From the NCBI GenBank assembly GCA_031277075.1, contig JAISLV010000091.1, positions 1-14,072 on the forward strand: DNA of 14,072 nt. The letters are read 5' to 3'. The translations under genes were made by a program, and so were the position numbers. The notes beneath the pieces were generated by a model. That model made no database searches. It had not been told where the DNA came from and saw only the letters and a list, made by a program, of their open reading frames with translations. Positions within the stretch are counted from its first letter, which is position 1. Each line of letters opens with the position of its first letter. This document shows positions 1-6,731 of this stretch, piece after piece. Source of the DNA: Endomicrobium sp. (lineage in GTDB: Bacteria > Elusimicrobiota > Endomicrobiia > Endomicrobiales > Endomicrobiaceae).

Positions 1-131
1 TAAGTGGAACAGCCTTGCGACCCGTGTAAAATTACCATACACCCTTCAATTCCCATCAAGGCTTGAGCCGCCCCAAGCGGTTTGCACATTTTGCATGGAT
101 TAACGGTAAGATTAACATATGGTTTTTTCAT
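1..131 (-). CDS. nifN: Nitrogenase cofactor scaffold NifN, 5' part only (runs off left edge)
   Basis: This is the first 43 codons of NifN, read from ATG at 131 to 129 and cut by the window edge. NifN pairs with NifE to form the NifEN scaffold on which the FeMo-cofactor precursor matures before it is handed to NifDK. The N-terminus contains NPCKMCKPLGAA (C13, C16), GIEGC (C31) and HGSQGC (C41). This matches the cysteine-rich start of NifN, which is homologous to the P-cluster region of NifK. A GAGG ribosome site lies about six bases before the ATG. The gap to the nifE stop is 55 bp, so it is cotranscribed with nifE. In some clostridia NifN is fused to NifB; whether that is so here cannot be seen because the gene leaves the window. 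Confidence 0.9.
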   Translation of the reverse strand, partial: MKKPYVNLTVNPCKMCKPLGAAQALMGIEGCMVILHGSQGCST

Positions 132-186
132 ATTTGCCTCAAGTTAAAATCTTCATTTAGATTTAATCGCCGTTTAAACAATACGT

Positions 187-1542
187 CTACTGTCTTAGAA
201 ATTTCCAAACCGGGCTGTTGAGAGATTCGCTTATTTCTTTTGCAAAATTTACCGCTCCTTCAAAACCGGCTAAAGCGTATTTTCTTTCGTGGTTATGGTC
301 GCAAAAAGCGACGCCGAGCTTGTATGCAAGCGGTCTTTCTTTTACTCCGCCGACTAAAATGTCGGCGCCTTTTTGAATCATAAATTTTTCAAGTTCCGAA
401 GGGTTTGCGTCGTCAAGCACAACGGCGTCTGAGTCTACTAAAGAAGAAATTATTTCGTAGTCTTCTTTTTTGCCCGTTTGCGTTCCCGCTAAAACCGTTT
501 TCATTCCAAGCTCTTTAAACTGGTTTATAAGAGAAATCGCTTTAAACCCTCCGCCTACGTAAATTGCGGCTTTGCGTCCGCGCAGTAAAGGAATATATTT
601 GTCAAGCTCGGCTTTTGTTTTAGGCGACATGCGTAATATAAGAGCTTTTGCTTTTTTCAAAATTTCGTCGTTATTAAAAAATTGAGCTATGCGCAAAAGA
701 CTTGCGCAAACGTCGTCTACGCCGAAGAAACTTACCTTAATATATGGAACGCCGAAAACGTCTTCCATCGTTTTTGCAAGGTATGTCATAGAACCCGCGC
801 ATTGAACGATATTTAAAGCGGCTTTGGGAGCTTTGATAATTTCTTCGTATTTTGAGTCGCCGGTAAATTTTGAAATTACTTCAACGCCTATTTCTTTTAA
901 ATAATTGCTGATAATCCATATTTCGCCCGCAAGGTTGAAATCTCCCAAAATATTTACCGAAACCCCGCCGCCTGCTTTACCTGCCGCGCCTGAAGGCGCG
1001 CTTCCTTCCATAAGTTTCATCAGCGCATCGCATGCGGCTTTATACCCTTGCATTTTTGCGCCGGAAAACCCGGGCGATTTTACGTTTATCACCCTTGTAT
1101 TATATTTGCTTTCGGCGTATCTGCAAACGCTTTCTACGTCGTCGCCTATAACGCCTACGATGCAAGTGGAGTAAATAAAAATTAATTTAGGGCTATAGTT
1201 TGCGCATATTTCGTCGACGGCTGCGGTAAGTTTTTTTATTCCTCCAAAAATCACTTCTTTTTCAGATAAGTCGGTAGAAAAACTATTGCGGTATAAATCA
1301 GAACCGCTGGAAAGGCTTCCTCTTATATCCCACGTATACGACGCGCAGCCTATAGGACCGTGAACTATATGATAAGCGTCTGAAATAGGGTTTAAAACTA
1401 CTCTTGCGCCGCAATAAACGCAAGCGCGCTGCGATACCGCGCCCGCAAGGCTTTCCCCGCCGCATTTCATATCGCCGCCGCAAGAGCCGTATTTTATAAA
1501 ACCTTCTCTTTCTGTCAATACTCCGTCTTTATTTAAAGACAT
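187..1542 (-). CDS. nifE: Nitrogenase FeMo-cofactor scaffold subunit NifE
   Basis: A 451-residue protein, close to the usual NifE length. NifE with NifN forms the scaffold where the NifB product is converted to FeMo-cofactor with molybdenum and homocitrate. Visible family marks are the ligand cysteines C41 (SQRACVYCGARVV), C66 (HGPIGC), C127 (YSTC) and C248 (NIVQC), and the C-terminal DHNHERK followed by ALAGFEG, which separates NifE from NifD. A short Gly/Ala/Ser linker at about residues 181-193 looks like a lineage-specific loop. The chosen ATG at 1542 follows a GGGG tract about seven bases upstream. It lies 66 bp after nifK, in the order nifK-nifE-nifN seen in many nif operons. I see no promoter of its own. 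Confidence 0.95.
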   Translation of the reverse strand: MSLNKDGVLTEREGFIKYGSCGGDMKCGGESLAGAVSQRACVYCGARVVLNPISDAYHIVHGPIGCASYTWDIRGSLSSGSDLYRNSFSTDLSEKEVIFGGIKKLTAAVDEICANYSPKLIFIYSTCIVGVIGDDVESVCRYAESKYNTRVINVKSPGFSGAKMQGYKAACDALMKLMEGSAPSGAAGKAGGGVSVNILGDFNLAGEIWIISNYLKEIGVEVISKFTGDSKYEEIIKAPKAALNIVQCAGSMTYLAKTMEDVFGVPYIKVSFFGVDDVCASLLRIAQFFNNDEILKKAKALILRMSPKTKAELDKYIPLLRGRKAAIYVGGGFKAISLINQFKELGMKTVLAGTQTGKKEDYEIISSLVDSDAVVLDDANPSELEKFMIQKGADILVGGVKERPLAYKLGVAFCDHNHERKYALAGFEGAVNFAKEISESLNSPVWKFLRQ

Positions 1543-1572
1543 TTTAAACCCCGCAATGTTAAAATTAAATCT

Positions 1573-1592
1573 CTGCGCGCTTTAGCCCGCAG
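1573..1592 (-). other. Intergenic hairpin between nifK and nifE
   Basis: Arms CTGCGCGC and GCCCGCAG (plus strand) flank a TTTA loop, giving eight pairs with one mismatch. It lies in the 66-bp gap between nifK and nifE. No T-run follows it in the direction of transcription, so it is unlikely to be a full terminator. It could slow decay of the nifHDK part of the mRNA. The function is inferred from position only. Confidence 0.3.
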
Positions 1593-1608
1593 TTATTTTT
1601 AACCGCTC

Positions 1609-2976
1609 TTACATTACTAATTCAAAATCTTCGTCGGCTGCGTCCGCCTCTCTTTTATCCATCAATACGTTTAGCAAGAGTTCAAGTATTCTCATTGCGC
1701 CGCGATATCCGACCATCGGCATATAAGGATGCACATATCTGTCAAGTATCGGAAACCCCATGCGCAAAAACGGAATATTTTCGGCGCGGGCAATTTGTTT
1801 GCCGTGCGTTCCTCCGATAAGCAAATCTACTTTATCGGATTTTAATCTTTGATGAAGTTCAAACAAGTCGGCAGAATGTTTTACAAATCCGTCTTTTGCT
1901 CCGAACTTGTCAAAAAGTTCTTTGCCTTTAATTTCAAAAGAAGGGTCGGGCGTTCCTGTAATAAGAAATTTTGGAATCATCCCTAGCGAAAAACAAAATT
2001 CCGCCAAACCTAAAACGGTGTCGGGGTCGCCGTATATAGCCGCAGTTTTTTTATCGTAATAAGGATGCGCGTCTATCATAATGTCAACTAACTGCCCTCT
2101 CTCTTCTTCAATTTCTTCGGGGACGGGCTTTCCCGTAATTTCCGTAAGTTTTAAGATAAAATCGTCTGTAGCCTCTATACCTATAGGAAGTCCTAAAATA
2201 TGCTCTTTAATTTTACACTGTTTTCCAAGCAGGCGCGCAGCCGCCGAAACTGCGGTTTCGCCAAGCCCTAAAACGCAAGAAGAATTTCCTGCGTCTTGCA
2301 TTTCTTCCACAGTCGCGCCGCCTTTAGGATACATTTCAAACTTCCCGGTCATCGGGCTGTCTAAAACGCCTGAAGTGTCTGGAAACATTATAAAAGGAAC
2401 GCCCATTTGTTTTAAAATGCGTTTAATTTCTCTCATATCTCCGGGATTTACAAATCCGGGAATTACGCATATCTTTCCGTTTGAAACGCCTGTGTTTTTT
2501 GAAAAATATTTAACCATACTTTTTACCATATTAGAGTATCCCGTTATATGAGACCCCACATAGCTTGGCGTGTTTGTATGAATTACATATTTGCCTTCAG
2601 GGACGTTTTCAAGCTGTCCGATAATTGTGGGTATGTCGTCGCCGATGGTCTCTGACAAACAAGTGGTATGCACGGCTATAACGCGCGGCTTATAAATTTC
2701 AAAAATATTTTTTACCGCCGTTTTTAAATTGCTTCCGCCGCCAAAAACAGACGAGCCTTCCGTAAAAGAGCTTGTAGTAGCCATTACGGGGTCTTTAAAA
2801 TGCCTTGTCAAAAAAGTTCTGTGATAAGAACAGCACCCTTGCGACCCGTGGCTGTGCGGCATACATTCGTATATGCCTAAAGCCGCATACATCGCGCCTA
2901 CAGGCTGGCAGGTTTTAGCAGGATTAATTCTCAAAGCCTTTCTTTCTTTATATTCATTAGGCGTAAGTTCTAACAT
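1609..2976 (-). CDS. nifK: Nitrogenase MoFe protein beta chain NifK (short, clostridial type)
   Basis: A 455-residue beta subunit of the molybdenum-iron protein, which with NifD carries the P-cluster and reduces N2. The P-cluster ligands are C23 (PAKTCQP), C48 (HGSQGC) and C106 (HTTC), with S138 in NTPSYVGSHITG. It lacks the roughly 50-residue N-terminal extension of Azotobacter NifK, as does the short NifK of Clostridium pasteurianum. The frame stays open 27 codons further upstream to 3057, but that extra part overlaps nifD, is basic and has no NifK similarity. The start at 2976 is preferred because it forms a TAATG overlap with the nifD stop and has an AGGAGGT site (2985-2991) eight bases upstream. 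This arrangement gives translational coupling and equal amounts of the two chains. Confidence 0.96.
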   Translation of the reverse strand: MLELTPNEYKERKALRINPAKTCQPVGAMYAALGIYECMPHSHGSQGCCSYHRTFLTRHFKDPVMATTSSFTEGSSVFGGGSNLKTAVKNIFEIYKPRVIAVHTTCLSETIGDDIPTIIGQLENVPEGKYVIHTNTPSYVGSHITGYSNMVKSMVKYFSKNTGVSNGKICVIPGFVNPGDMREIKRILKQMGVPFIMFPDTSGVLDSPMTGKFEMYPKGGATVEEMQDAGNSSCVLGLGETAVSAAARLLGKQCKIKEHILGLPIGIEATDDFILKLTEITGKPVPEEIEEERGQLVDIMIDAHPYYDKKTAAIYGDPDTVLGLAEFCFSLGMIPKFLITGTPDPSFEIKGKELFDKFGAKDGFVKHSADLFELHQRLKSDKVDLLIGGTHGKQIARAENIPFLRMGFPILDRYVHPYMPMVGYRGAMRILELLLNVLMDKREADAADEDFELVM

Positions 2977-4577
2977 TATTTTGCACCTCCTGCGGCGACC
3001 GCAAATTCCGCAGTAATCGCGGGTTCTTTTCTCCATGGCGGCGTAGTATATCCCCATGTCGGCGTGGTTATGCCCATAGAAACGTCTCTTGCAAAATTTA
3101 CCGCTCCTCTAAAACCGGCGTAGGGTCCGCCGTAATCGTAGGAATGCAGCTGGCGCGACAAAACTCCCGATTTTTGAGCCACAAATTTATCTTTTATGCC
3201 CGAAAATAAAATATCAACTTTCAGCATTTTTATAAATTCTTCGGTTTCTATATGGTTTAAGTCGTCTATTACTATGCTTCCGTCGGGCATATCTTTAATC
3301 ATTCCCGCGTAATAATTCAAAGGTATTTCTTTTGAGAGCTTCTCGTATTCCTCTTTTGAAAGACGCATTTTAAATTTTTCGGGGTCTGGCGCAATTTTCA
3401 GCTCTTGTATATTTTTACTGTCCGCGTCTTCTTTTATAGAGGGTATAACTTCTCTTCCTTCGTAATCGTCTCTGTGAGCAAACTCGTAGCCCGCCATAAC
3501 CGTTGTAACGCCCAACGATTTTAAAAGATTTTGATAGTGATGCGCTCTAGAGCCGCCGACGTATAAAACCGCTTTTTTTCCGTTTAAAATTTTTCTGTAT
3601 TTTTCAATATCTTCTTGCACCTCTTCTACTTCTTGCGCTATCACTTCTTCCGTGCGGGCGGTTAAAGACGGGTCGTTAAAATATTTAGCCATATCGCGCA
3701 GAGATTTTATTGTGTGGTCTACGCCGATAAAATTTATTTTAAGCCAATCCGCTCCGTATTTAGTATGCATCATTTCGCCTATATAGTTTATTGAGCGGTG
3801 GCACTGAACTACGTTTAAATTTGCCGCGTGAGCGTTAATCAGCTCTTCATATGCTCCGTCGCCGGTCATAACGGATATTATTTCATAACCTATTTTTTTT
3901 AATATTCTGCCTATTTCCCAGCCGTCGCCGCCGATATTGTATTCGCCCAAAATATTTATTCTAAATTTACCTTCTTCAACTTTCATATCGCCTTTTCCTA
4001 TAACTTTTGTTATAAGACCGTTATTTGCTATATGATGCCCGCCCGACTGGCTTACGCCTTTATAACCTTCGCAGCTAAAAGCCGTAACGTTTATCCCGTG
4101 CTTTTTTTCCGCAGCGGCGGCTACGGCGTGTATGTCGTCGCCGATGAGACCCACCGGGCATGTTGAAGCTATCATAACCGCAGGAGGATGAAACAGTTCT
4201 ACCGCTTCGTCTATAGCTTGAGCCAGCTTTTTTACCCCGCCAAACACTATATCGCTTTCTTGCATATCGGTAGTAAAACAATACTGAACAAAATTTTTGC
4301 CGTTTCTGCCTTTAGCTTTATTTCTTCTTGTTCCCCAAGCGTAATAAGAACATCCTACAGGTCCGTGAACTATAACGCACACGTCCTGCAAAGGACCTAA
4401 AACCACGCCTTTACACCCGGCATAACAGCAGCCTCTGCTTGTAATAATGCCGGGAACTGTTCTAGTATTTGCCGTTATTTCTTTTTTATCGCCGCCTTTT
4501 TCAAGTATATGCTCTTTTCTGTTTCTAAACACTGCGGCAGGATAATGGTCTAATATATTCTGAATGGCTTTTGACAT
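2976..4577 (-). CDS. nifD: Nitrogenase MoFe protein alpha chain NifD (clostridial type, with insertion)
   Basis: A 533-residue alpha subunit that binds FeMo-cofactor. Residues equivalent to those in Azotobacter NifD are present: P-cluster ligands C50 (SRGCCYAGCKG), C76 (HGPVGC) and C140 (ASTCPVGLIGDD); cofactor ligands C259 (NVVQCHRSINY) and H478 (QLHSYDYGGPY). Active-site residues V58, R84, Q177, H181 and R344 (GGSRAHH) are also kept, which argues for a Mo enzyme rather than VnfD or AnfD. About 50 extra residues at roughly 372-425 (after FAHRDDYEGREVIP) match the insertion known in Clostridium pasteurianum NifD. An AAGGAGG site (4583-4589) lies five bases before the ATG. A hairpin sits in the 89-bp gap behind nifI2. 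The stop overlaps the nifK start. Confidence 0.97.
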   Translation of the reverse strand: MSKAIQNILDHYPAAVFRNRKEHILEKGGDKKEITANTRTVPGIITSRGCCYAGCKGVVLGPLQDVCVIVHGPVGCSYYAWGTRRNKAKGRNGKNFVQYCFTTDMQESDIVFGGVKKLAQAIDEAVELFHPPAVMIASTCPVGLIGDDIHAVAAAAEKKHGINVTAFSCEGYKGVSQSGGHHIANNGLITKVIGKGDMKVEEGKFRINILGEYNIGGDGWEIGRILKKIGYEIISVMTGDGAYEELINAHAANLNVVQCHRSINYIGEMMHTKYGADWLKINFIGVDHTIKSLRDMAKYFNDPSLTARTEEVIAQEVEEVQEDIEKYRKILNGKKAVLYVGGSRAHHYQNLLKSLGVTTVMAGYEFAHRDDYEGREVIPSIKEDADSKNIQELKIAPDPEKFKMRLSKEEYEKLSKEIPLNYYAGMIKDMPDGSIVIDDLNHIETEEFIKMLKVDILFSGIKDKFVAQKSGVLSRQLHSYDYGGPYAGFRGAVNFARDVSMGITTPTWGYTTPPWRKEPAITAEFAVAAGGAK

Positions 4578-4626
4578 TTTTACCTCCTTTTCTTATATCG
4601 GTCGCGGCTTTGATTTTCAAAACATT

Positions 4627-4655
4627 TTTTAGGCGAGTTTTTTTAACGCCTAAAA
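4627..4655 (-). other. Perfect 9-bp stem-loop between nifI2 and nifD
   Basis: Arms TTTTAGGCG (4627-4635) and CGCCTAAAA (4647-4655) are exact reverse complements around an 11-base A/T loop. It lies in the 89-bp gap just upstream of nifD. Read leftward, the stem is followed by mixed sequence and not a T-run, so it is not a classical terminator. It may protect the 5' end of a processed nifDK message. Confidence 0.5.
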
Positions 4656-4666
4656 TATTTTGCGTC

Positions 4667-5050
4667 TTAAACCGCTATTTCTCCGCTTTCGCCGGTTCTT
4701 ATTCTGTATACCTCATTTATGGGCATAACAAAAATTTTGCCGTCGCCCGGCTTGCCCGTTGAATTTACGTCTATAATAATTTTTGCTATTTTTTTAACTT
4801 CGTCGTCTTTTACGACTATATTTATAAAACGTTTGGGCAAAAGTCTATACGCTTCTGTAATTTGAGCAAGCCCTACGCTTTCAGGCGAATTTAACGAATT
4901 ATTTACCGCGTCTAAAATTTGAACGGCTATTTGTTTTTTTCCGCGTCCCATAACTTTGCTGCAAGTCATAGACGGAAACCCTGCGTCTCTCAAAGCGTCT
5001 TTTGTCTGATTAATCATATTTTGTCGTATAACGGCAAAAATTTCTTTCAT
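4667..5050 (-). CDS. nifI2: Nitrogenase-regulating PII-like protein NifI2
   Basis: A 127-residue GlnB/PII-family protein. NifI1 and NifI2 form a complex that binds the MoFe protein and blocks nitrogenase when ammonium is present; 2-oxoglutarate and ATP release it. This mechanism was worked out in Methanococcus maripaludis. The start KEIFAVIRQNMINQTKDAL is the usual PII beta strand and helix. The long T-loop segment between GRGKKQIAV and LPKRFINIVV is larger than in NifI1, as is typical for NifI2, and GKPGDGKIFVMP is the PII C-terminal signature. The frame opens at 5080, but ATG 5050 is preferred because GGAGG (5055-5059) lies four bases before it and the PII fold starts there. It sits between nifI1 and nifD, the common order in anaerobes. 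Confidence 0.93.
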   Translation of the reverse strand: MKEIFAVIRQNMINQTKDALRDAGFPSMTCSKVMGRGKKQIAVQILDAVNNSLNSPESVGLAQITEAYRLLPKRFINIVVKDDEVKKIAKIIIDVNSTGKPGDGKIFVMPINEVYRIRTGESGEIAV

Positions 5051-5117
5051 TTTTCCTCCGATATGGCTTTGTAAAAACAAAAAAGCAAACTCTGCGATAA
5101 AGTTTTATTTTATATTG

Positions 5118-5444
5118 TCATAATTCTTTTTTTGCCGAACTTATCGTATATACTTCTTCTACGGGAGAGACAAAAATTTTTCCGTCGCCAAAAGCGCCTT
5201 TTTCTCCCGTTTTTGCCGTTCTCATCAACACTTTCACAACGTCGTCTTTATCTTCTTCTTTCACCACAAGCATAAGCATTTCTTTAGGAATTTCGTCGTA
5301 TACTACGTCGCCTATTTTTATTCCTCTTTGCCGACCTCTTCCAGCTACGTCCAACTTTGTCACAGCAGGAAATCCCGCGTCGTTTAATTCGTTTATAACC
5401 AAAGCCGTTTTTTCAGGTCTTATAATAGCTCTTACTAAAACCAT
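5118..5444 (-). CDS. nifI1: Nitrogenase-regulating PII-like protein NifI1
   Basis: A 108-residue PII-family protein and the partner of NifI2 in ammonium switch-off of nitrogenase. Features are the N-terminal MVLVRAIIRPEK strand, the T-loop GRGRQRGIKIGDVVYDEIPKEM typical of NifI1 (shorter than in NifI2), and C-terminal GAFGDGKIFVSPVEEVY. The frame opens at 5465, but the seven extra codons contain a GGAGG ribosome site. This favours ATG at 5444, where PII homologs begin. It lies 86 bp after nifH and 67 bp before nifI2. Two PII genes between nifH and nifD are found in archaea and anaerobic bacteria but not in proteobacterial nif operons such as those of Azotobacter or Klebsiella. Confidence 0.93.
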   Translation of the reverse strand: MVLVRAIIRPEKTALVINELNDAGFPAVTKLDVAGRGRQRGIKIGDVVYDEIPKEMLMLVVKEEDKDDVVKVLMRTAKTGEKGAFGDGKIFVSPVEEVYTISSAKKEL

Positions 5445-5490
5445 AATTCCCCCTCCGTTTTTCATTTATTTGCGCCTGTTTCTAAAAATA

Positions 5491-5526
5491 CCGCGCGGAT
5501 TTTTACGCCGCCTAATTCTTGCGGCG
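5491..5526 (-). other. Post-nifH stem-loops
   Basis: Directly after the nifH stop, CGCCGC (5506-5511) and GCGGCG (5521-5526) form a six-pair GC stem with a nine-base loop. A palindrome, CCGCGCGG (5491-5498), follows. Neither has a strong T-run behind it in the leftward direction. Hairpins after nifH that stabilise or partly terminate the transcript are known in other diazotrophs and help make NifH more abundant than NifDK. That role here is inferred. Confidence 0.5.
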
Positions 5527-5530
5527 CGAT

Positions 5531-6352
5531 TTATATTCCCGCCATTCCAAATTCCATCATCAATTGTTCAAGCCTTTCTTGTTTCATAGGCTGCGGAATT
5601 ACAAACATATCGTTTCCGTCTATGGCTTTGGCAAGCATTCTGTATTCTTCGGCTTGAGCGCTTTTTTCGTCGTAATCTATAACGGTCTTTTTATTTATTT
5701 CAGCGCGCTGAACAAGATTGTCCCTTGGGACGAAATAAATCATTTGCGAACCCAGCTCTTTTGCAAAAGCCCGTATTAAATCTTTTTCCCCGTCGACTTT
5801 TCTGCTGTTGCATATAATTCCGCCAAGCCGCACTCCGCCGGTATTGGCGTATTTTTGAATGCCTTTAGATATATTGTTTGCAGCATACATAGCCATAAGT
5901 TCGCCTGAAGCCACGATATAAATTTCGCGGGCTTTTCCTTCGCGTATAGGCATTGCAAAGCCGCCGCAGACTACGTCGCCCAAAACGTCGTAAAAGACAT
6001 AATCTAAATCGGCTTCGTAAGCGCCGAGCTGTTCAAGCATGCCTATAGAAGTTATTATTCCGCGTCCTGCGCATCCCACGCCCGGCTCAGGTCCGCCCGA
6101 TTCAACGCATCTAATGTTTGCAAAACCCTTTTTCATAATGTAGTCAAGCTCTATGTCTTCGCCCTCTTCGCGCAAAGTGTCTAAAACGGTTTTTTGAGCC
6201 AATCCGCCAAGCAGCAACCTTGTAGAATCAGCTTTCGGGTCGCAGCCGACCACCATAATTTTTTTACCCATTTCCCCAAGCCCTGCCGTTAAATTTTGCG
6301 TAGTTGTCGACTTCCCTATTCCGCCTTTCCCGTAAATTGCGACTTGTCTCAT
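5531..6352 (-). CDS. nifH: Nitrogenase iron protein NifH
   Basis: A 273-residue dinitrogenase reductase that passes electrons, with ATP hydrolysis, to NifDK and also acts in cofactor and P-cluster maturation. Motifs are the P-loop GKGGIGKS (residues 8-15), DPKADST (38-44), the 4Fe-4S ligands C94 (GVGCAGRG) and C129 (DVVCGGFAMP), and switch II DVLGD (122-126). R97 is the residue that DraT ADP-ribosylates in other bacteria; no draT is visible here, and NifI1/NifI2 offer the alternative control. The sequence is close to Clostridium pasteurianum NifH (group III), including the compact C-terminus. The ATG at 6352 has a strong AAGGAGG (6358-6364). It heads the operon nifH-I1-I2-D-K-E-N. Confidence 0.98.
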   Translation of the reverse strand: MRQVAIYGKGGIGKSTTTQNLTAGLGEMGKKIMVVGCDPKADSTRLLLGGLAQKTVLDTLREEGEDIELDYIMKKGFANIRCVESGGPEPGVGCAGRGIITSIGMLEQLGAYEADLDYVFYDVLGDVVCGGFAMPIREGKAREIYIVASGELMAMYAANNISKGIQKYANTGGVRLGGIICNSRKVDGEKDLIRAFAKELGSQMIYFVPRDNLVQRAEINKKTVIDYDEKSAQAEEYRMLAKAIDGNDMFVIPQPMKQERLEQLMMEFGMAGI

Positions 6353-6523
6353 TGTATCCTCCTTAAGTGATTGTCTATAAAAACCCTAACGCCCGTCCTT
6401 GCCGCGTCTTGAGAGACATTGTCTCTGCGGCATTTTGGCGCCAGAAAATTTGTCCGTCCTTACTTTTATGACGCCCTTCATTTTCTTCTTTGACCTGCCG
6501 CAAAATCTGCGGCAATTACGAGC
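6353..6523 (-). promoter_or_regulatory. nifH 5' leader with hairpins and short repeats
   Basis: If transcription starts just below the TATAAT at 6524-6529, the nifH mRNA has a leader of about 165 bases. It contains a perfect seven-pair hairpin (TGCCGCA 6496-6502 with TGCGGCA 6508-6514) and a larger one (GCCGC 6401-6405 with GCGGC 6427-6431, enclosing AGAGAC/GTCTCT at 6412-6426). Two related 12-mers, gyCCGTCCTTrC, lie at 6391-6402 and 6452-6463. Neither hairpin has a T-run on the leftward strand. The leader could carry a control element, but no known riboswitch is recognisable. Confidence 0.4.
6386..6481 (-). CDS. Possible 31-codon upstream ORF in the nifH leader
   Basis: ATG at 6481 opens 31 codons rich in Lys and Arg (starts MKGVIKVRTDKF, ends RRGKDGR) and stops 33 bp before nifH. 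A weak GAAGAA tract precedes it. Nothing identifies a family. It may be a leader peptide or chance. The same frame is open upstream to 6667, but that stretch runs through both terminators and is not credible. Confidence 0.15.
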   Translation of the reverse strand: MKGVIKVRTDKFSGAKMPQRQCLSRRGKDGR

Positions 6524-6529
6524 ATTATA
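6524..6529 (-). promoter_or_regulatory. Candidate -10 box (TATAAT) for the nif operon
   Basis: A perfect TATAAT on the minus strand sits between the last terminator (6560-6605) and nifH, so it is well placed to start the operon. No good TTGACA lies 16 to 18 bases upstream (the hexamer there is CACTTG), so it may need an activator. I looked for a sigma-54 site (TGGCAC-N5-TTGC) in this gap and found none with correct spacing. The nearest is TTGGGCGTCTTGCA at 6536-6549, whose GG and GC are nine rather than twelve bases apart. Confidence 0.4.
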
Positions 6530-6559
6530 GGTTTTTGCAAGACGCCCAAGTGATTTTTT

Positions 6560-6605
6560 TATAAAAAATAAAACGGCGCGGGAGATATATGTCCCCTGCG
6601 CCGTT
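6560..6605 (-). terminator. Rho-independent terminator, second module
   Basis: Arms AACGGCGC (6572-6579) and GCGCCGTT (6598-6605) are exact complements. An inner GGGA/TCCC pairing (6580-6583 with 6592-6595) extends the stem. Reading leftward, it is followed by TTATTTTTTATA. It separates the rluA-side operon from nifH. Confidence 0.8.
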
Positions 6606-6621
6606 GCAGTAAATAAAATTC

Positions 6622-6700
6622 TATTAAGTTGACAAAAACAAAAAGACGCCCGAAAACAAAGTTTCAAGGCGCCTTTGCGCTTTACAGTATTAAGTTGACA
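6622..6700. repeat. Direct repeat TATTAAGTTGACA, two copies
   Basis: The 13-mer TATTAAGTTGACA occurs at 6622-6634 and 6688-6700, 66 bp apart. Each copy lies just upstream, in the leftward sense, of a GC-rich hairpin with a T-tract. The hairpin and the 13-mer therefore repeat together as a module of about 66 bp. The stems themselves differ in sequence. Confidence 0.6.
6634..6674 (-). terminator. Rho-independent terminator, first module
   Basis: On the minus strand AGGCGCC (6674-6668) pairs with GGCGTCT (6650-6644) including one G-U pair. The loop contains a weaker GAAAC/GTTTTC pairing. The tail is TTTTGTTTTT. It lies 210 bp past the pseudouridine synthase stop and about 65 bp before the second terminator. 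Confidence 0.7.
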
Positions 6701-6702
6701 AG

Positions 6703-6731
6703 AATATATAAAGTTATTTATATTTTGTCAA
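6703..6731 (-). promoter_or_regulatory. Near-consensus sigma-70 promoter firing leftward
   Basis: TTGACA (6731-6726), a 17-base spacer and TATATT (6708-6703) make 11 of 12 consensus matches on the minus strand. The predicted start, near 6696, is only about 25 bases before the first terminator hairpin. The product would be a short RNA of about 60 bases, or about 135 if it ends at the second terminator. On the other strand TTGACA (6695-6700), 18 bases and TATATT (6719-6724) give a rightward promoter in the same dyad, but no gene follows it. Confidence 0.5.

Noticed and set aside
2081..2551. 156-codon plus-strand frame inside nifK
   Set aside because: It is antisense to a well-supported nifK and its residues reflect the reverse complement of conserved Nif motifs.
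2977..3057. 27-codon N-terminal extension of NifK
   Set aside because: It overlaps nifD in another frame and is unlike any NifK. The TAATG junction with AGGAGGT marks the start at 2976.
2976..4577. Alternative (V- or Fe-only) nitrogenase alpha chain
   Set aside because: The GGSRAHH active-site loop and the clostridial insertion fit Mo-type NifD, and there is no vnfG or anfG between nifD and nifK.
6536..6549. Sigma-54-like site TTGGGCGTCTTGCA
   Set aside because: The GG and GC elements are nine bases apart and the enzyme needs about twelve.
6386..6667. 93-codon minus-strand open frame between nifH and the pseudouridine synthase gene
   Set aside because: It runs through both terminator hairpins, has no ribosome site and no family-like content. 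Only the last 31 codons are kept, as a weak leader-ORF candidate.
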